A stretch of DNA of 56,710 bases, taken from contig JBDRNO010000169.1 of the NCBI GenBank assembly GCA_043811005.1, positions 1 to 56,710 of the forward strand, written 5' to 3'. The translations under genes were made by a program, and so were the position numbers. Shown in pieces: positions 23,401 to 31,767 of this stretch. Within the stretch, counting starts at the first letter, position 1; every line of letters starts with the position of its first letter. The notes under the pieces were generated by a model. It saw only the letters and a list, made by a program, of their open reading frames with translations, was not told where the DNA came from and did no database searches. The stretch is from JBDRNO01 sp043811005 (lineage in GTDB: Bacteria; Bacteroidota; Bacteroidia; NORP154).

Positions 23401-25732
23401 GTAATATAGCAGGCGGCCCGGTAATGGTAACATTTGATGTATTAGTACAACCATTGACATCGGTAATAATAACACTGAAAGACCCGGTACATAAATAAGC
23501 TGTTGAACCTGTTTGGGACAAAGGATCATCCCATAAATAATTATAAGGGGCAATACCTCCACTTGCGGTGAGCGTAGCCGAACCGTCACACAATCCGTAG
23601 CAGCTAACGCTGTTTAAACCGGTAATATTTGCTGTAACGGGCATACCAATTGATAATTGTTGAGTGACTGAACTTACACAACTGCTTTTTGAAACTGTAA
23701 GGGATACATAATAATCTCCCGGTGATGCAAAGACATGAATAGGATTTTGTATAGTTGAAGTATCCCCGTTAATATCCCATGCCCACGAATCGGGGACAGG
23801 TGATGATGCATCGTAGAAGAAAGTGGTATCGCCACCGGCACAACCTGCCAGGTAGGTAAAATCAGGTAAGGCGCCTGGTTTTACAGCAACATCTTTTATT
23901 ACAGTATCATTTCCACATGAAGTATAGATAACTAAAGTAACGGGATAATTACCACCTGAGTTATAAAAGTGAGTGGGTTGGGGCAGGGTGGAAGTATTGC
24001 CGTCACCAAAATCCCAGGATACGTTTGAAGTATCAATATCAGTCCCGTCAATCAGAAAGCTGATTGGCTCACCGGGGCAGGCAAATGCAGGCAAAGTAGA
24101 GATATCAGCTTTAGGCGGTCCAACACCATAAGAAATATTTATGATTTCGTATTTATAATCCACATTACCACATGCATTTGTTACTTGTAAAATAACTGTA
24201 TATAATCCTGTATCGGCAAAAATATGTGTGGGATTTGCGGTTGCGGAAGTATCGCCATCACCAAAATCCCAGGAACAATTAGTGGTGTCGGAGCTTTGAT
24301 TGTTAAATATTACAGGAGTGCCGGGGCAGACGGGATAAGGAGAACAAGCGGAATTATAACAGAAGTTAACCGTAGGGGTAACATCATTTACAACAAGAAG
24401 ACATCGTTCTATGGAGTCTTTGCCGCCACAAGGACTGGTAACAATGAGTTGGACAATATAGGCCCCGGTGTCGGTAAAGACATGTGTGGGGTTTGTCATG
24501 GTTGAAGTATCGCCATCACCAAAATCCCAGTAGCTGCCTGAAGCATACATGCTGTTATTGGAAAACCCAACCTCTGTTCCTGGGCAAATATTTGAGAAGT
24601 AAGGGCAAAAAGAAAACGGATTATATGAGAAACCCGGATAAGGTGCGGTACCAGTATCCACTACAATAATTATTGAATCTGAATCAGCGTAACCGCATGA
24701 ATTTGTAGCTGTAACTATAACATTGAATGTTCCGGTATCGGCAAAAGCATGTGATGGATTTTGTTGCAGGGAGAAACTTCCATCATCAAAATCCCAGGAA
24801 AAGCCTTTTAAGTTACCTCCATAAGTTGTAAAATCAACGATCCCGTCAGGACAGATGAGATTTGAAGAAGCAGTTATGCTTATGGATGGTATGATATTAT
24901 CATCTATTAAAATGGTGATAGAGTCAATCGCGCTGCCGCAAGCATTGGAAGCATTCAAAAAAACTTTGTAATCGCCTGTATCAGAATATGAATGGACCGA
25001 ATTATGAGAAGTGGAAAAATCCCCGTCTCCAAAGGTCCAGAGAGTGCCTGATGGGGTAGGGGATGTGAAATTTTCAAAAGTGACAGGTTCACCAATGCAG
25101 GCAACAGTTGGAGAAGCGGAAAAGACCGGAATAGGCACAATTGTTGAATTTACAATAACAGGTGGAAACGAAGGCGACATTGCAACATCACTTCCACATT
25201 CATTGAAGGCAATCAGAATAATATTATATGTACCTGTGCTTGCATACAGATGAGAAGGATTAAAGAGTGCGGATCCGTAACTGTCGCCAAAGTCCCATAT
25301 CACGGATGTTGGAAGAGGTGACATGTTAATCTTAAAGTCAACTTCAGTTCCAATACACGCGGGATTTGGACTTGTGGTAAATCCTGCCCAACCGGGGTAT
25401 GGAGTTAACGATATGTTTATAGCTTGTGTTGTAATACTGCTGTCACCTAATCCATCGTAGGCAATAAGGGTAACATAATACATGCCATCCGGGTACCAAT
25501 GAGATGTATCGGTAACACTTACAGGGATACTAAAATCCCCGAAGTCCCATAAGTATGAAACGGCTTCTGTACTCGTATTGGTAAAAACAACCGTATCAGG
25601 ACTGCATCCGTTATTAGTAAATGCATAAGTAAAATCTGCAACGGGCTGAGCATTTGATTTAAGCGTGAATGCTTGAAACAGCAAGGTAATGAGTAAAAGA
25701 TTCAGAATTATAAGTAATGATGGTTTTTTCAT
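20498..25732 (-). CDS. Giant T9SS type A surface protein, eight PKD domains and twelve SprB repeats
   Basis: About 1744 residues. A signal peptide (LIILNLLLITLLFQAFTLKS then NAQ) is followed by eight PKD-like domains (WDFGDG or close) and twelve SprB repeats with the CDGSATxxASGGTPPYTYLW core. It ends in a type A (Por) sorting domain: LRIYPNPTEGLITF, IVQIYNILGEKIY, GIYLIKFVL. Two 33-bp palindromes lie in frame in this terminal part and add TLTGFKTLSGL and NPQGFINPEGL, residues not expected in the fold. I start it at ATG 25732 because the longer reading (to 25813) runs through another 33-bp palindrome and has no signal peptide before it. It is predicted to be an outer-surface adhesin. Confidence 0.93.
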   Translation of the reverse strand: MKKPSLLIILNLLLITLLFQAFTLKSNAQPVADFTYAFTNNGCSPDTVVFTNTSTEAVSYLWDFGDFSIPVSVTDTSHWYPDGMYYVTLIAYDGLGDSSITTQAINISLTPYPGWAGFTTSPNPACIGTEVDFKINMSPLPTSVIWDFGDSYGSALFNPSHLYASTGTYNIILIAFNECGSDVAMSPSFPPVIVNSTIVPIPVFSASPTVACIGEPVTFENFTSPTPSGTLWTFGDGDFSTSHNSVHSYSDTGDYKVFLNASNACGSAIDSITILIDDNIIPSISITASSNLICPDGIVDFTTYGGNLKGFSWDFDDGSFSLQQNPSHAFADTGTFNVIVTATNSCGYADSDSIIIVVDTGTAPYPGFSYNPFSFCPYFSNICPGTEVGFSNNSMYASGSYWDFGDGDTSTMTNPTHVFTDTGAYIVQLIVTSPCGGKDSIERCLLVVNDVTPTVNFCYNSACSPYPVCPGTPVIFNNQSSDTTNCSWDFGDGDTSATANPTHIFADTGLYTVILQVTNACGNVDYKYEIINISYGVGPPKADISTLPAFACPGEPISFLIDGTDIDTSNVSWDFGDGNTSTLPQPTHFYNSGGNYPVTLVIYTSCGNDTVIKDVAVKPGALPDFTYLAGCAGGDTTFFYDASSPVPDSWAWDINGDTSTIQNPIHVFASPGDYYVSLTVSKSSCVSSVTQQLSIGMPVTANITGLNSVSCYGLCDGSATLTASGGIAPYNYLWDDPLSQTGSTAYLCTGSFSVIITDVNGCTNTSNVTITGPPAILLTLNSVDAACDSSDGMAIVSASGGVPPYLYLWDDTATQTTDFVTGLSAGVYTVIVTDSILCSDTGIVIVNNTGAATISISYTSDVTCNGYSNGVTAVSASGGTAPYTYQWDDIGTQTADTANGLIAGTYTVTVTDSNGCVSFAIAVINEPPELITGITGSSNISCYGLCDGSASLTASGGTPPYTYLWSDPGAQTDSTATGLCQGIYSVTVTDANGCTDTSNITLTQPPPLTSGITDSTNINCNGSCDGTATVTPAGGTSPYTYAWNTTPPQSGSISTDLCAGVLYTVIVTDNNTCVDSSNVMLTEPSTSMAASIIDSSNASCYGICDGSATITTSGGTPPYTFIWNTVPQQSGSNATGLCAGAYNVIISDANECDTTLSNIISQPPAILLSLNSADILCNNICDGSATVSVSGGTAPFTYLWNTTPSQTDTTATGLCPGTYQITVTDTMGCNATDSVSFSNPPELTSYISDSTNISCYGVCDGDAMVTPGGGTPFYSYYWNTSPPQYGPNAIGVCAGTYSVIVTDAYGCTDTSNVTLSEPLSISIILDSIPDTCGNAVGQASVIASSGVSPYTYLWNDPSSQTNDIATGLIAETYDVTVMDADGCTVSGQITVTDAGSPAISVFSTTDVICYGVSNGAIDITVSGGTPGYAYSWTGPNGFTSNSENISGLEAGTYDITVTDSIGCIGTASAIIIEPPELTSSITASTNASCYGFCDGTATGSANGGTPPYAYQWNDPNSQTDPVATGLCNGIYIVTITDSNTCTDTSSVIITEPGSIIIESTVDTATQGINDGIITLTVTGGTAPYFYLWNDPNAQTGSIATGLFAGTYTVIVTDNNGCIDSASIEVPEVTGIETLTGFKTLSGLRIYPNPTEGLITFVHENPQGFINPEGLRIVQIYNILGEKIYSKSLDNIRKAKPQWKNNLQGSYEIDLGELPNGIYLIKFVLSDTITLGNNSYLSRRIIIAK
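20724..20756. repeat. 33-nt palindrome (15-3-15) in frame in a T9SS sorting domain
   Basis: AAACCCTCAGGGTTT, three bases, then its exact reverse complement. It encodes most of NPQGFINPEGL in the frame of the 20498 gene. Length 33 equals 11 codons. Confidence 0.9.
20805..20837. repeat. 33-nt palindrome (15-3-15) in frame, second copy
   Basis: AACCCTGACAGGGTT, TTG, AACCCTGTCAGGGTT: a perfect 15-bp stem. It encodes TLTGFKTLSGL just before LRIYPNPTEG of the type A sorting domain. A related, less perfect copy is at 32949-32981. Confidence 0.92.
22801..22920. repeat. 120-nt SprB-repeat segment nearly identical to 34414-34533
   Basis: By eye 112 of 120 bases match the segment inside the 32849 gene, including a run of about 41 identical bases. 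Other SprB repeats in the same gene are much less alike, which suggests recent exchange between genes. Confidence 0.75.
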
Positions 25733-25777
25733 ATATTTATAAAAATTTGGGTTCTGGCTTGTGTTTCTATCGTTTTC

Positions 25778-25810
25778 AGACCTCACAGGTTTTGGAAACC
25801 TGTGAGGTCT
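25778..25810. repeat. 33-nt palindrome (15-3-15), intergenic copy
   Basis: AGACCTCACAGGTTT, TGG, AAACCTGTGAGGTCT: perfect stem, same architecture as the in-frame copies at 20724 and 20805. It lies right after the truncated DUF1016 gene. Confidence 0.9.
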
Positions 25811-25816
25811 CATGAC

Positions 25817-26533
25817 TTAATTATTCTTGTTCAATGCTACTTTCAAATCATTTTCAGAATAGTCTTTTGGAAGATTAAGAAATTCAAATACATAAGTGTC
25901 TTTGAAAATATCATTTGACGCAACTGGTAAATGTGTCCGCACTGGGGACACAATTTTATTTGATAGCATAGTGCGTTCAAAACTAGCCGTTTGAATTTGT
26001 CTTCTCAGCTCTCTCATGCTCAAGTGTTCTTTTTGAGCCATAACAAGGTAGAAAAGCTTCTCTTCTGCTGAATTACACCCTGATAATATCTCCAGGTGAT
26101 TTGCCCAGGATATTTGTGTCAACACTGCCGACACAAATGTATCTTCTTCTCTATCAGCTAGTTGAGTTTGTGTCGGCAGTGCCGACACAATTTGTGATAG
26201 CGGGTTAAGTTTGTTATCGGCTTTCAAATCATACCATAGTTTATAACATTCAGAACCGAGGTAATAAGTTTCGTAAAATTGTTTCATTCGATACAGCCCT
26301 CTGCGGTTGAAACCTTTAATGTCAGGTTGTTTTTCTTTAATATAATTTGCGAGCTCATCAACAACACCTGCACCCCAATTAGCATTTTCTACTTTTAAGG
26401 AAATAATTTTTCCAACATTCCAGTATAAATTTATTAGTTCCTCGTTAACCCTAATAAATGCCCTTCTTCGTGCATCGTTGATTAACTGTACTATTTTATT
26501 GAAGTCGGTTATATGTTTTTCGGGTAAATTCAT
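25817..26533 (-). CDS. Truncated DUF1016 (YhcG-like) N-terminal domain protein with palindromic insertions
   Basis: This 238-residue protein matches the N-terminal helical domain of DUF1016/YhcG proteins: INLYWNVGKIISLKVENANWG, VVDELANYIKEKQPDIKGFN, RMKQFYETY, LTQISWANHLEILSG, MRELRRQIQTASFERT, FKDTYVFEFLNLPKDYSENDL. Full-length members (~340 residues) continue into a PDDEXK nuclease domain; here the frame stops at ALNKNN, so the nuclease is missing. Three short TGTGTC...GACACA palindromes lie inside the gene and encode VSALPTQT, VSAVLTQI and VSPVRTHL. Two hairpins lie upstream and a 33-nt palindrome directly downstream. It may be a degraded gene or a stand-alone domain; the nuclease function should not be assumed. 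Confidence 0.85.
   Translation of the reverse strand: MNLPEKHITDFNKIVQLINDARRRAFIRVNEELINLYWNVGKIISLKVENANWGAGVVDELANYIKEKQPDIKGFNRRGLYRMKQFYETYYLGSECYKLWYDLKADNKLNPLSQIVSALPTQTQLADREEDTFVSAVLTQISWANHLEILSGCNSAEEKLFYLVMAQKEHLSMRELRRQIQTASFERTMLSNKIVSPVRTHLPVASNDIFKDTYVFEFLNLPKDYSENDLKVALNKNN
25932..25952. repeat. TGTGTC...GACACA palindrome in the DUF1016 gene, copy a
   Basis: TGTGTCCGCACTGGGGACACA: outer seven bases pair, inner bases mismatch. In frame, encoding VSPVRT. Confidence 0.7.
26113..26137. repeat. TGTGTC...GACACA palindrome, copy b
   Basis: TTTGTGTC and GACACAAA pair across nine bases. In frame, encoding FVSAVLTQ, which overlaps a conserved part of the DUF1016 domain. Confidence 0.7.
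26168..26190. repeat. TGTGTC...GACACA palindrome, copy c (perfect)
   Basis: TTGTGTCGGCA and TGCCGACACAA form an 11-bp stem around one base. In frame, encoding IVSALPTQ. With copies a and b this makes three in one 717-base gene. Confidence 0.85.
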
Positions 26534-26546
26534 TATAATTGTGTGC

Positions 26547-26614
26547 CGTCAGGTGTTTCCACCTGACGAGAATATTCCACTTGATTTTTGTTGTCAGGTG
26601 GAAACACCTGACAA
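26547..26614. repeat. Two mirror-image TCAGGTG hairpins
   Basis: CGTCAGGTG-TTTC-CACCTGACG (26547-26568) and TTGTCAGGTG-GAAA-CACCTGACAA (26591-26614) have the same stem with complementary loops, so they are inverted copies of each other. They fill the gap between the giant gene at 26630 and the DUF1016 gene. Confidence 0.9.
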
Positions 26615-26629
26615 CACGCCAACACGTTA

Positions 26630-29600
26630 TTATCTTATCAACGTAACCGTCCCGGTCAGTTCATATCCAGTCCCATTCATACCTTCTGCTTTAATAATAT
26701 AGAAATAAGTACCTTCGGGAACTTCATTCCCATTATTTGTTCGTCCGTCCCAACTGGCTTTTGGTGAAGTCCATGAATAGACTTTTTGCCCCCATCTGTT
26801 AAATATCATTCCATCCATCTCTTTCAAGTTAGCGCCAAAGACATTGAAAAAATCATTAATGTCGTCATCATTGGGTGTGAACACATTAGGTATATTAAGG
26901 TTTTCTTTTACAACAATATATCTATAGATCATGGTATCGGTGCATCCATTATTAGTGGTTATTATCATCGTTACTTCATAAGTCCCTTCAAAGTAATATG
27001 TATGGGATGGATTTTGTTCATCTGAGGTATTTTCCTCTCCTATTGGCGAAATGTTCTCATCTCCGAAATCCCACTCCCAGGTCTCAATGTAATCAATGAT
27101 CCCGGGTGAATCGTCAAGCTCTGATTCGTCAGTAAATAAAACCCTCAAAGGAACTATTTCTGAAACTATTGAATCTTCTGTGCTTGTACATTGCAATGGA
27201 ATTTGATCCGGGTCAGGTTCTGCTGTAAAAATGGCTTCGAGATGACCATAAGAGTAGATAATAACGGTATCTCCCTTTATACATCCGTTAACATCAGTAA
27301 CAATAACAGTTATTGTATCATTGTAATCACCAACACACAGATCAGTAGCGAGAAAAGCAGTTTGCCCGTTGCTCCACAGGTATGTATATGCGCCTGTACC
27401 TCCGTTTACGAGGACAGTAGCTTCTCCATCGCAATAATGTTCAACCTGGGCTGATCCGCTGCACAAGGTATCATTCATTGTTGTGCTTGTAAGTGGAGGG
27501 GGTTCGGTTAGTATGATGCTAACTATTGTATCACAACCATTTACATCAGTAACAAGTACGTCATAAGTTCCGGCAGGAAGAGTATCGGCAACAGCGGATG
27601 TATCACCGTTATCCCAAAGATAGGTATAAGCGCCTGTTCCACCTGCCGGTGTAACGGTAGCTTCACCGTCATCGAATCCATAGCAGCTTACATCCTCACC
27701 ATTAAAATTGGATGTAACGGCAGTTGTAGCGGTTAACAGTGGTGGGTCGATAAGTGTTATTGAATCGATAGTGATACAGCCATTTGCGTCTGTAACTGTT
27801 ATACTATAAGTTATTGCACATAAGCCATTGGCAATTGAATCCGTTTGTGTATTAGGATCGTTCCATAGATAGGTATACGGAGGAGTGCCGCCTGTAGGCA
27901 TTGCTGTTGCCTCACCATCACATAATCCATAGCAACTGATATTTTCACCGTTATAGTTGGATGTAATAGCTATTGGTATGGGGAGAGGGTCCGGTTCGGT
28001 AATGGTTATGCTTACAGTAATATTGCAGCCATTTGCATCGGTTACGGTTATGTTATAAGTACCTGCTGATAACCCGGCAGCGGTATCAGTATTCTGGTTG
28101 CCTGCATTTGCATCCCAAAGGTATGTGAACGCACCGGTGCCACCGGAAGGATACACAGCGGCTTCACCGTCACTTGCCCCGTTACAGCTTACATCCTGAC
28201 CGTTATAATCGGAAGTAACTGCAGTTGTGGCAGCCAATAAAGGAGGTTCGGTTAGGGTGATATTCACAGCCGTCATGCAGCCATTAGCATCTATTACCGT
28301 AACATTAAATGTTCCGTCACATAATCCGGTAGCCGTAGCAGTAGTTTGTGCACCGGGGTCATCCCACAAATAACTATATGGAGCAGTTCCGCCAATAGGA
28401 GATGCAGTAGCAGCCCCGTCACAAGCGCCATTACAGCTAACATCCTCACCGTTATAATTGGAAGTAACGGCAGCAGTGGACAAAAGTGTATCGGGTTGTG
28501 TAAGGGTAATGCTTACGGTTGTATCGCAACCATTGGCATCTGTTACAGTTACATCATAAGTCCCTGCAGAAAGCCCTGTTGCAACAGCAATAATTTGAAC
28601 GGGGATAGTATTCCATAAATAGGTATAAGCACCCGTACCACCTGTAGGAGATGCAGTAGCTTCCCCGTCCGAAGCCCCATTACAGCTAACATCCTGTCCG
28701 TTAAAATCGGAAGTAACAGCAACAGGAGCCGTCAATAATGGAGGATCATTGATAGTCAAATTACCAATTACCGTACAACCATTTGCATCTGTTGCGGTAA
28801 CACTGTATGTGCCGGCAGAGAGACCTGTTGCTGTGGCAGCAGTTTGTCCATCGCTCCACAGATAACTATATCCGGGTGTTCCACCGCTGGCAGATGCTGA
28901 AGCAGAGCCATCCGAAGCGCCAAAACAACTTACATCTTCACCATTATAGTTGGAAATAACTGTAATGGTAATTGACATGGTAGCCGGTGGCTGATTTATT
29001 GTTACGGAATTTGTGTTTGTACATCCCATATTATCTGTAATTGTTACTGTATATGTCCCGGCATAAAGACCTGTTGCGGTAGTAGTAGTTTGATTGGACG
29101 GATCGTCCCATGCATAAACATATCCAGGTGTTCCTCCGCTGGCAGATACAGTTGCCTGCCCGTCATTATTACCAAAGCAGGAGACATCTACCTGTGTCAT
29201 AGTAGAAGTAAAAGGGGGAGCTGATGTGATAGTAACGTCAGTTATGGAAATCGGGGAACTGCATCCACTCGCATCTGTAACCGTTACCGTATAAATCCCG
29301 GGGCATAAGCCCGTTGCTATGGGAGTGTTTTGAACGGGTATGGAATTCCAGGTATAGGTATATGGGGGCATTCCCCCTGTTTGAACTACCACTGCCTCAC
29401 CATCACAATCACCTGCACAGGAAATATTGTTTTGGAAGGTAGTGGTAGGGAAATTCGTAACCGGAGGACATGTAGTGCAAGTAGTGGTTTGATAATAAAG
29501 CCCCATTGATACCCATACATAACAATCGTTGGAGCAGGGAGCTATACCGAATGATGCGCTTGATTGCCCTGCTGTTATCGATGTACTTGTCATATCATTG

Positions 29601-31156
29601 TTCCAGAATTCATTTGGATAGGATATAGGTGCTCCGTTAAGAGTGGAAGTATGAGCAGGGCAAGTCCCGGCTATCTGTAAGTCACCACCCATCACAAAGG
29701 CGGTTGCAGAAGTGGAATTGGCGCAAGCATTGAATCCGGTCAATGTTAAGCCGGAAGGAACACCACTATTATAAGCCAGGTTGCCATCCCATAGAATAAA
29801 ATGACCTTCATAAGTGGCGTTCATGTCCCTGTAAATAATGAATAAGGTGGCGCCATCAACTGCATAATCACCGCTGGATATATTAATAGTATAATTACCG
29901 TTACCGGTAACACTCTGGGTAATATCTGCCCTGAAGCTTTGGGAGGCAGGTTCGCCCCAGCATTTATCAACACCTGTGCCAATTATTTGGGACGTGTATG
30001 ATGATGTATTTCCAAGAGGATTGGTAACTGTAATAACAGCAGATGTATTTCCTGAAGACTCACTCCACCAGAGTATCCCTCTTTCAATAGTAATACATGT
30101 AGCAGGGAGCCCGGAGATATTATAAGTGGCGGGTAAGCCCACTCCGGGCAGCCCGGCAGACCGGCTGGTGATCCTATGTGTTGTTTGCACAAAATTTAGT
30201 CCGCAGTTTATATTATTGTAGGTCTCGCTCATGGTGCCGCTTCCACCTCCGGGTAGCGCCGGACACTGTGAACATGAAAATGAGGCAGTCCATCCGCTTG
30301 CTGTTACAGAGGAATTGGATGAAAATTCGAAAGTAAGGCACCCGGTTGAAGAAAGTATGGGCGCCGGTATCGAACTTCCCGTTAATGTAACCAATAATGG
30401 GCTGCCAACACTGGGCCCGTCATATACATACAAAAAATCAGCTCCATTTTCAATATTAAATGAAGTAAAGCTTACCGCGATACAGTTGCTGCCGGAAGTG
30501 CAATAAGTCCTAACACAGCTTTCATTATTGCCGTAATCCTGGGTTGGCCCGCCACTATCGTAAAAACTTCCTGAACATGTACTTACCGGCTCGCCTGCAC
30601 ATATATTATCTGTAGGGCATGGGACACAGGAAAAAGAGCCCCTCCATCCGCTTCCATTGATCGTATCGTTGGAGACGAATTTAAAAGTTAAACAGCCGGT
30701 TGTTGAAATAACGGATGATGGTATGGAATTGCCGGTGAGTGTTGCAATCACCGGGTTGGTAACAGAAAATCCGTCATATATATATAAATAATCAACACCG
30801 TTTTCGAGATCAAAAGAGGTGAAAGAAATACGGAGGCAAGTGGATGGATTGACGTCATCAGAACAAAATGTCATTATATAAAATTCAGAAGTGTCATAGT
30901 CACCTCCATTTCCACCGCTATCGTAAAAATTGCCTGAACATGTACCGATGGAACCTCCCTGGTCAATCGTATAGTTCTGTGCAAAACAGTTGACAGTTGA
31001 CAGTCCCGATACAGCCAAAATTATTATTAATAATTTTGATGCTGTATCGAGGATCCTCGATTTACTAATCCCGATCCCGATAACTATCGGGACAAACCGG
31101 GAAGTAAATCGGGATAGGCAGTTGGCAATGAAGAAGAAGAGATACAGGGGTTTCAT
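26630..31156 (-). CDS. Giant T9SS type B surface protein: two CUB domains, shared domain, nine SprB repeats, PKD
   Basis: About 1508 residues. After an odd ~60-residue N-terminus come two CUB-like domains (about 73-177 and 193-295; SFTSFDLENGVDYLYIYDG, GCLTFKF). The uncharacterised domain shared with the 16796 protein (about 303-565) follows, then nine SprB repeats, many with NGEDVSCNGASDGEA, a PKD domain (WEWDFGDE) and the CHU_C domain (VFTPNDDDINDFF, IFNRWGQKVY, TVTLIR). The N-terminus has two hydrophobic stretches separated by residues encoded by palindromic repeats (CLSRFTSRFVPIVIGIGISK); the second (SKLLIIILAVSGLSTVNC then FAQ) looks like the true signal peptide. ATG 31156 is preferred over 31237. 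Likely a cell-surface adhesin. Confidence 0.92.
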   Translation of the reverse strand: MKPLYLFFFIANCLSRFTSRFVPIVIGIGISKSRILDTASKLLIIILAVSGLSTVNCFAQNYTIDQGGSIGTCSGNFYDSGGNGGDYDTSEFYIMTFCSDDVNPSTCLRISFTSFDLENGVDYLYIYDGFSVTNPVIATLTGNSIPSSVISTTGCLTFKFVSNDTINGSGWRGSFSCVPCPTDNICAGEPVSTCSGSFYDSGGPTQDYGNNESCVRTYCTSGSNCIAVSFTSFNIENGADFLYVYDGPSVGSPLLVTLTGSSIPAPILSSTGCLTFEFSSNSSVTASGWTASFSCSQCPALPGGGSGTMSETYNNINCGLNFVQTTHRITSRSAGLPGVGLPATYNISGLPATCITIERGILWWSESSGNTSAVITVTNPLGNTSSYTSQIIGTGVDKCWGEPASQSFRADITQSVTGNGNYTINISSGDYAVDGATLFIIYRDMNATYEGHFILWDGNLAYNSGVPSGLTLTGFNACANSTSATAFVMGGDLQIAGTCPAHTSTLNGAPISYPNEFWNNDMTSTSITAGQSSASFGIAPCSNDCYVWVSMGLYYQTTTCTTCPPVTNFPTTTFQNNISCAGDCDGEAVVVQTGGMPPYTYTWNSIPVQNTPIATGLCPGIYTVTVTDASGCSSPISITDVTITSAPPFTSTMTQVDVSCFGNNDGQATVSASGGTPGYVYAWDDPSNQTTTTATGLYAGTYTVTITDNMGCTNTNSVTINQPPATMSITITVISNYNGEDVSCFGASDGSASASASGGTPGYSYLWSDGQTAATATGLSAGTYSVTATDANGCTVIGNLTINDPPLLTAPVAVTSDFNGQDVSCNGASDGEATASPTGGTGAYTYLWNTIPVQIIAVATGLSAGTYDVTVTDANGCDTTVSITLTQPDTLLSTAAVTSNYNGEDVSCNGACDGAATASPIGGTAPYSYLWDDPGAQTTATATGLCDGTFNVTVIDANGCMTAVNITLTEPPLLAATTAVTSDYNGQDVSCNGASDGEAAVYPSGGTGAFTYLWDANAGNQNTDTAAGLSAGTYNITVTDANGCNITVSITITEPDPLPIPIAITSNYNGENISCYGLCDGEATAMPTGGTPPYTYLWNDPNTQTDSIANGLCAITYSITVTDANGCITIDSITLIDPPLLTATTAVTSNFNGEDVSCYGFDDGEATVTPAGGTGAYTYLWDNGDTSAVADTLPAGTYDVLVTDVNGCDTIVSIILTEPPPLTSTTMNDTLCSGSAQVEHYCDGEATVLVNGGTGAYTYLWSNGQTAFLATDLCVGDYNDTITVIVTDVNGCIKGDTVIIYSYGHLEAIFTAEPDPDQIPLQCTSTEDSIVSEIVPLRVLFTDESELDDSPGIIDYIETWEWDFGDENISPIGEENTSDEQNPSHTYYFEGTYEVTMIITTNNGCTDTMIYRYIVVKENLNIPNVFTPNDDDINDFFNVFGANLKEMDGMIFNRWGQKVYSWTSPKASWDGRTNNGNEVPEGTYFYIIKAEGMNGTGYELTGTVTLIR
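29462..30250 (-). other. Uncharacterised ~260-residue domain, copy in the 26630 gene
   Basis: Landmarks in order: TYNNINCGLNF, GTGVDKCWG, AVDGATLFIIY, LTGFNACANSTSATAF, TLNGAPISYPNEF, VSMGLYYQTTTC. It matches the domain at 19280-20056 throughout, followed in both proteins by SprB repeats. Confidence 0.7.
31047..31092. repeat. Palindromes within a signal-peptide coding region
   Basis: TCGAGGATCCTCGA (31047-31060) and TCCCGATAACTATCGGGA (31075-31092) are perfect or near-perfect palindromes in frame near the start of the 26630 gene. The second belongs to the same family as the intergenic 44107-44124 and 54573-54590 copies. Confidence 0.8.
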
Positions 31157-31365
31157 TATTTTAACGAATCGGAATTTTAAAGTTATGTACTGTATTTTGT
31201 GTTTATGTGTTCGTGTGTATACTTGGTCAGAAGTCAATATAAATTGTGTTGATTTTCCTTATTAAAATCCTGAAAACGTCCCTTGTAAAAATAGTAGCTT
31301 TGATCTTTGCTTCAGCCTTGTGTGGCTATTATTTTTACAATTTGTTGGCGTGTCGTTATTTTCGT

Positions 31366-31767
31366 TCAAAATGGCAAATCATCTGGTTCGTTATTGTTAT
31401 TAGCTTGTTCTTTATTGTCAGGTTCAGGTAAATCATACCACCCTGAAAGTTGCAAATAACAACGTTCTTCATCTTCATTTGGTGACCACCATCTTGCTAA
31501 TGATATACGAACAAGTGTTCCTGCTGGAATTTTATCTACAGGATTTTGGAAACCAACATATGAGATATTTCGCCATCTAATTGGATAGCTATATCGAACT
31601 TTATCGTTGTAATCTTTTCGCATTAAATTTTTGTCAGGTATCCAAAAACCAACACTATTCTCAGGTATTTTCCCTGTTTCTGAAATATATCCACTTCCTC
31701 CACTTGTCCATTGAAGTTTTCCGTCAAATAATATTTCCGTACTTCCTTGCCAAATTTTGACTTTTAG
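31366..31767 (-). pseudogene. C-terminal part of a dual OB-domain-like protein, 5' truncated
   Basis: An open frame without a proper start reads LKVKIWQGSTEILFDGKLQW, ISETGKIPENSVGFWIPD and VRYSYPIRWRNISYVG. It then reaches PAGTLVRISLARWW and EERCYLQLSGWYDLP. From memory the ISYVG...ARWW...ERCYLQLSGWY region resembles the end of dual OB-domain proteins, which often lie next to DUF488 genes; this is tentative. An internal ATG at 31623 could give an 85-residue product. The conserved sequence begins exactly at the stop of the upstream DUF488 gene in another frame, so a deletion seems to have joined two truncated genes. Confidence 0.5.

Noticed and set aside
20498..25732. Regularly spaced similar DNA segments that could be mistaken for a CRISPR array
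   Set aside because: The period is about 200 bases, units vary, and they fall in an uninterrupted coding frame as SprB and PKD protein repeats.
31246..31431. 61-codon frame on the plus strand
   Set aside because: It overlaps the dual OB-like remnant, whose minus-strand sequence has recognisable conserved residues; the hydrophobic plus-strand peptide seems incidental.
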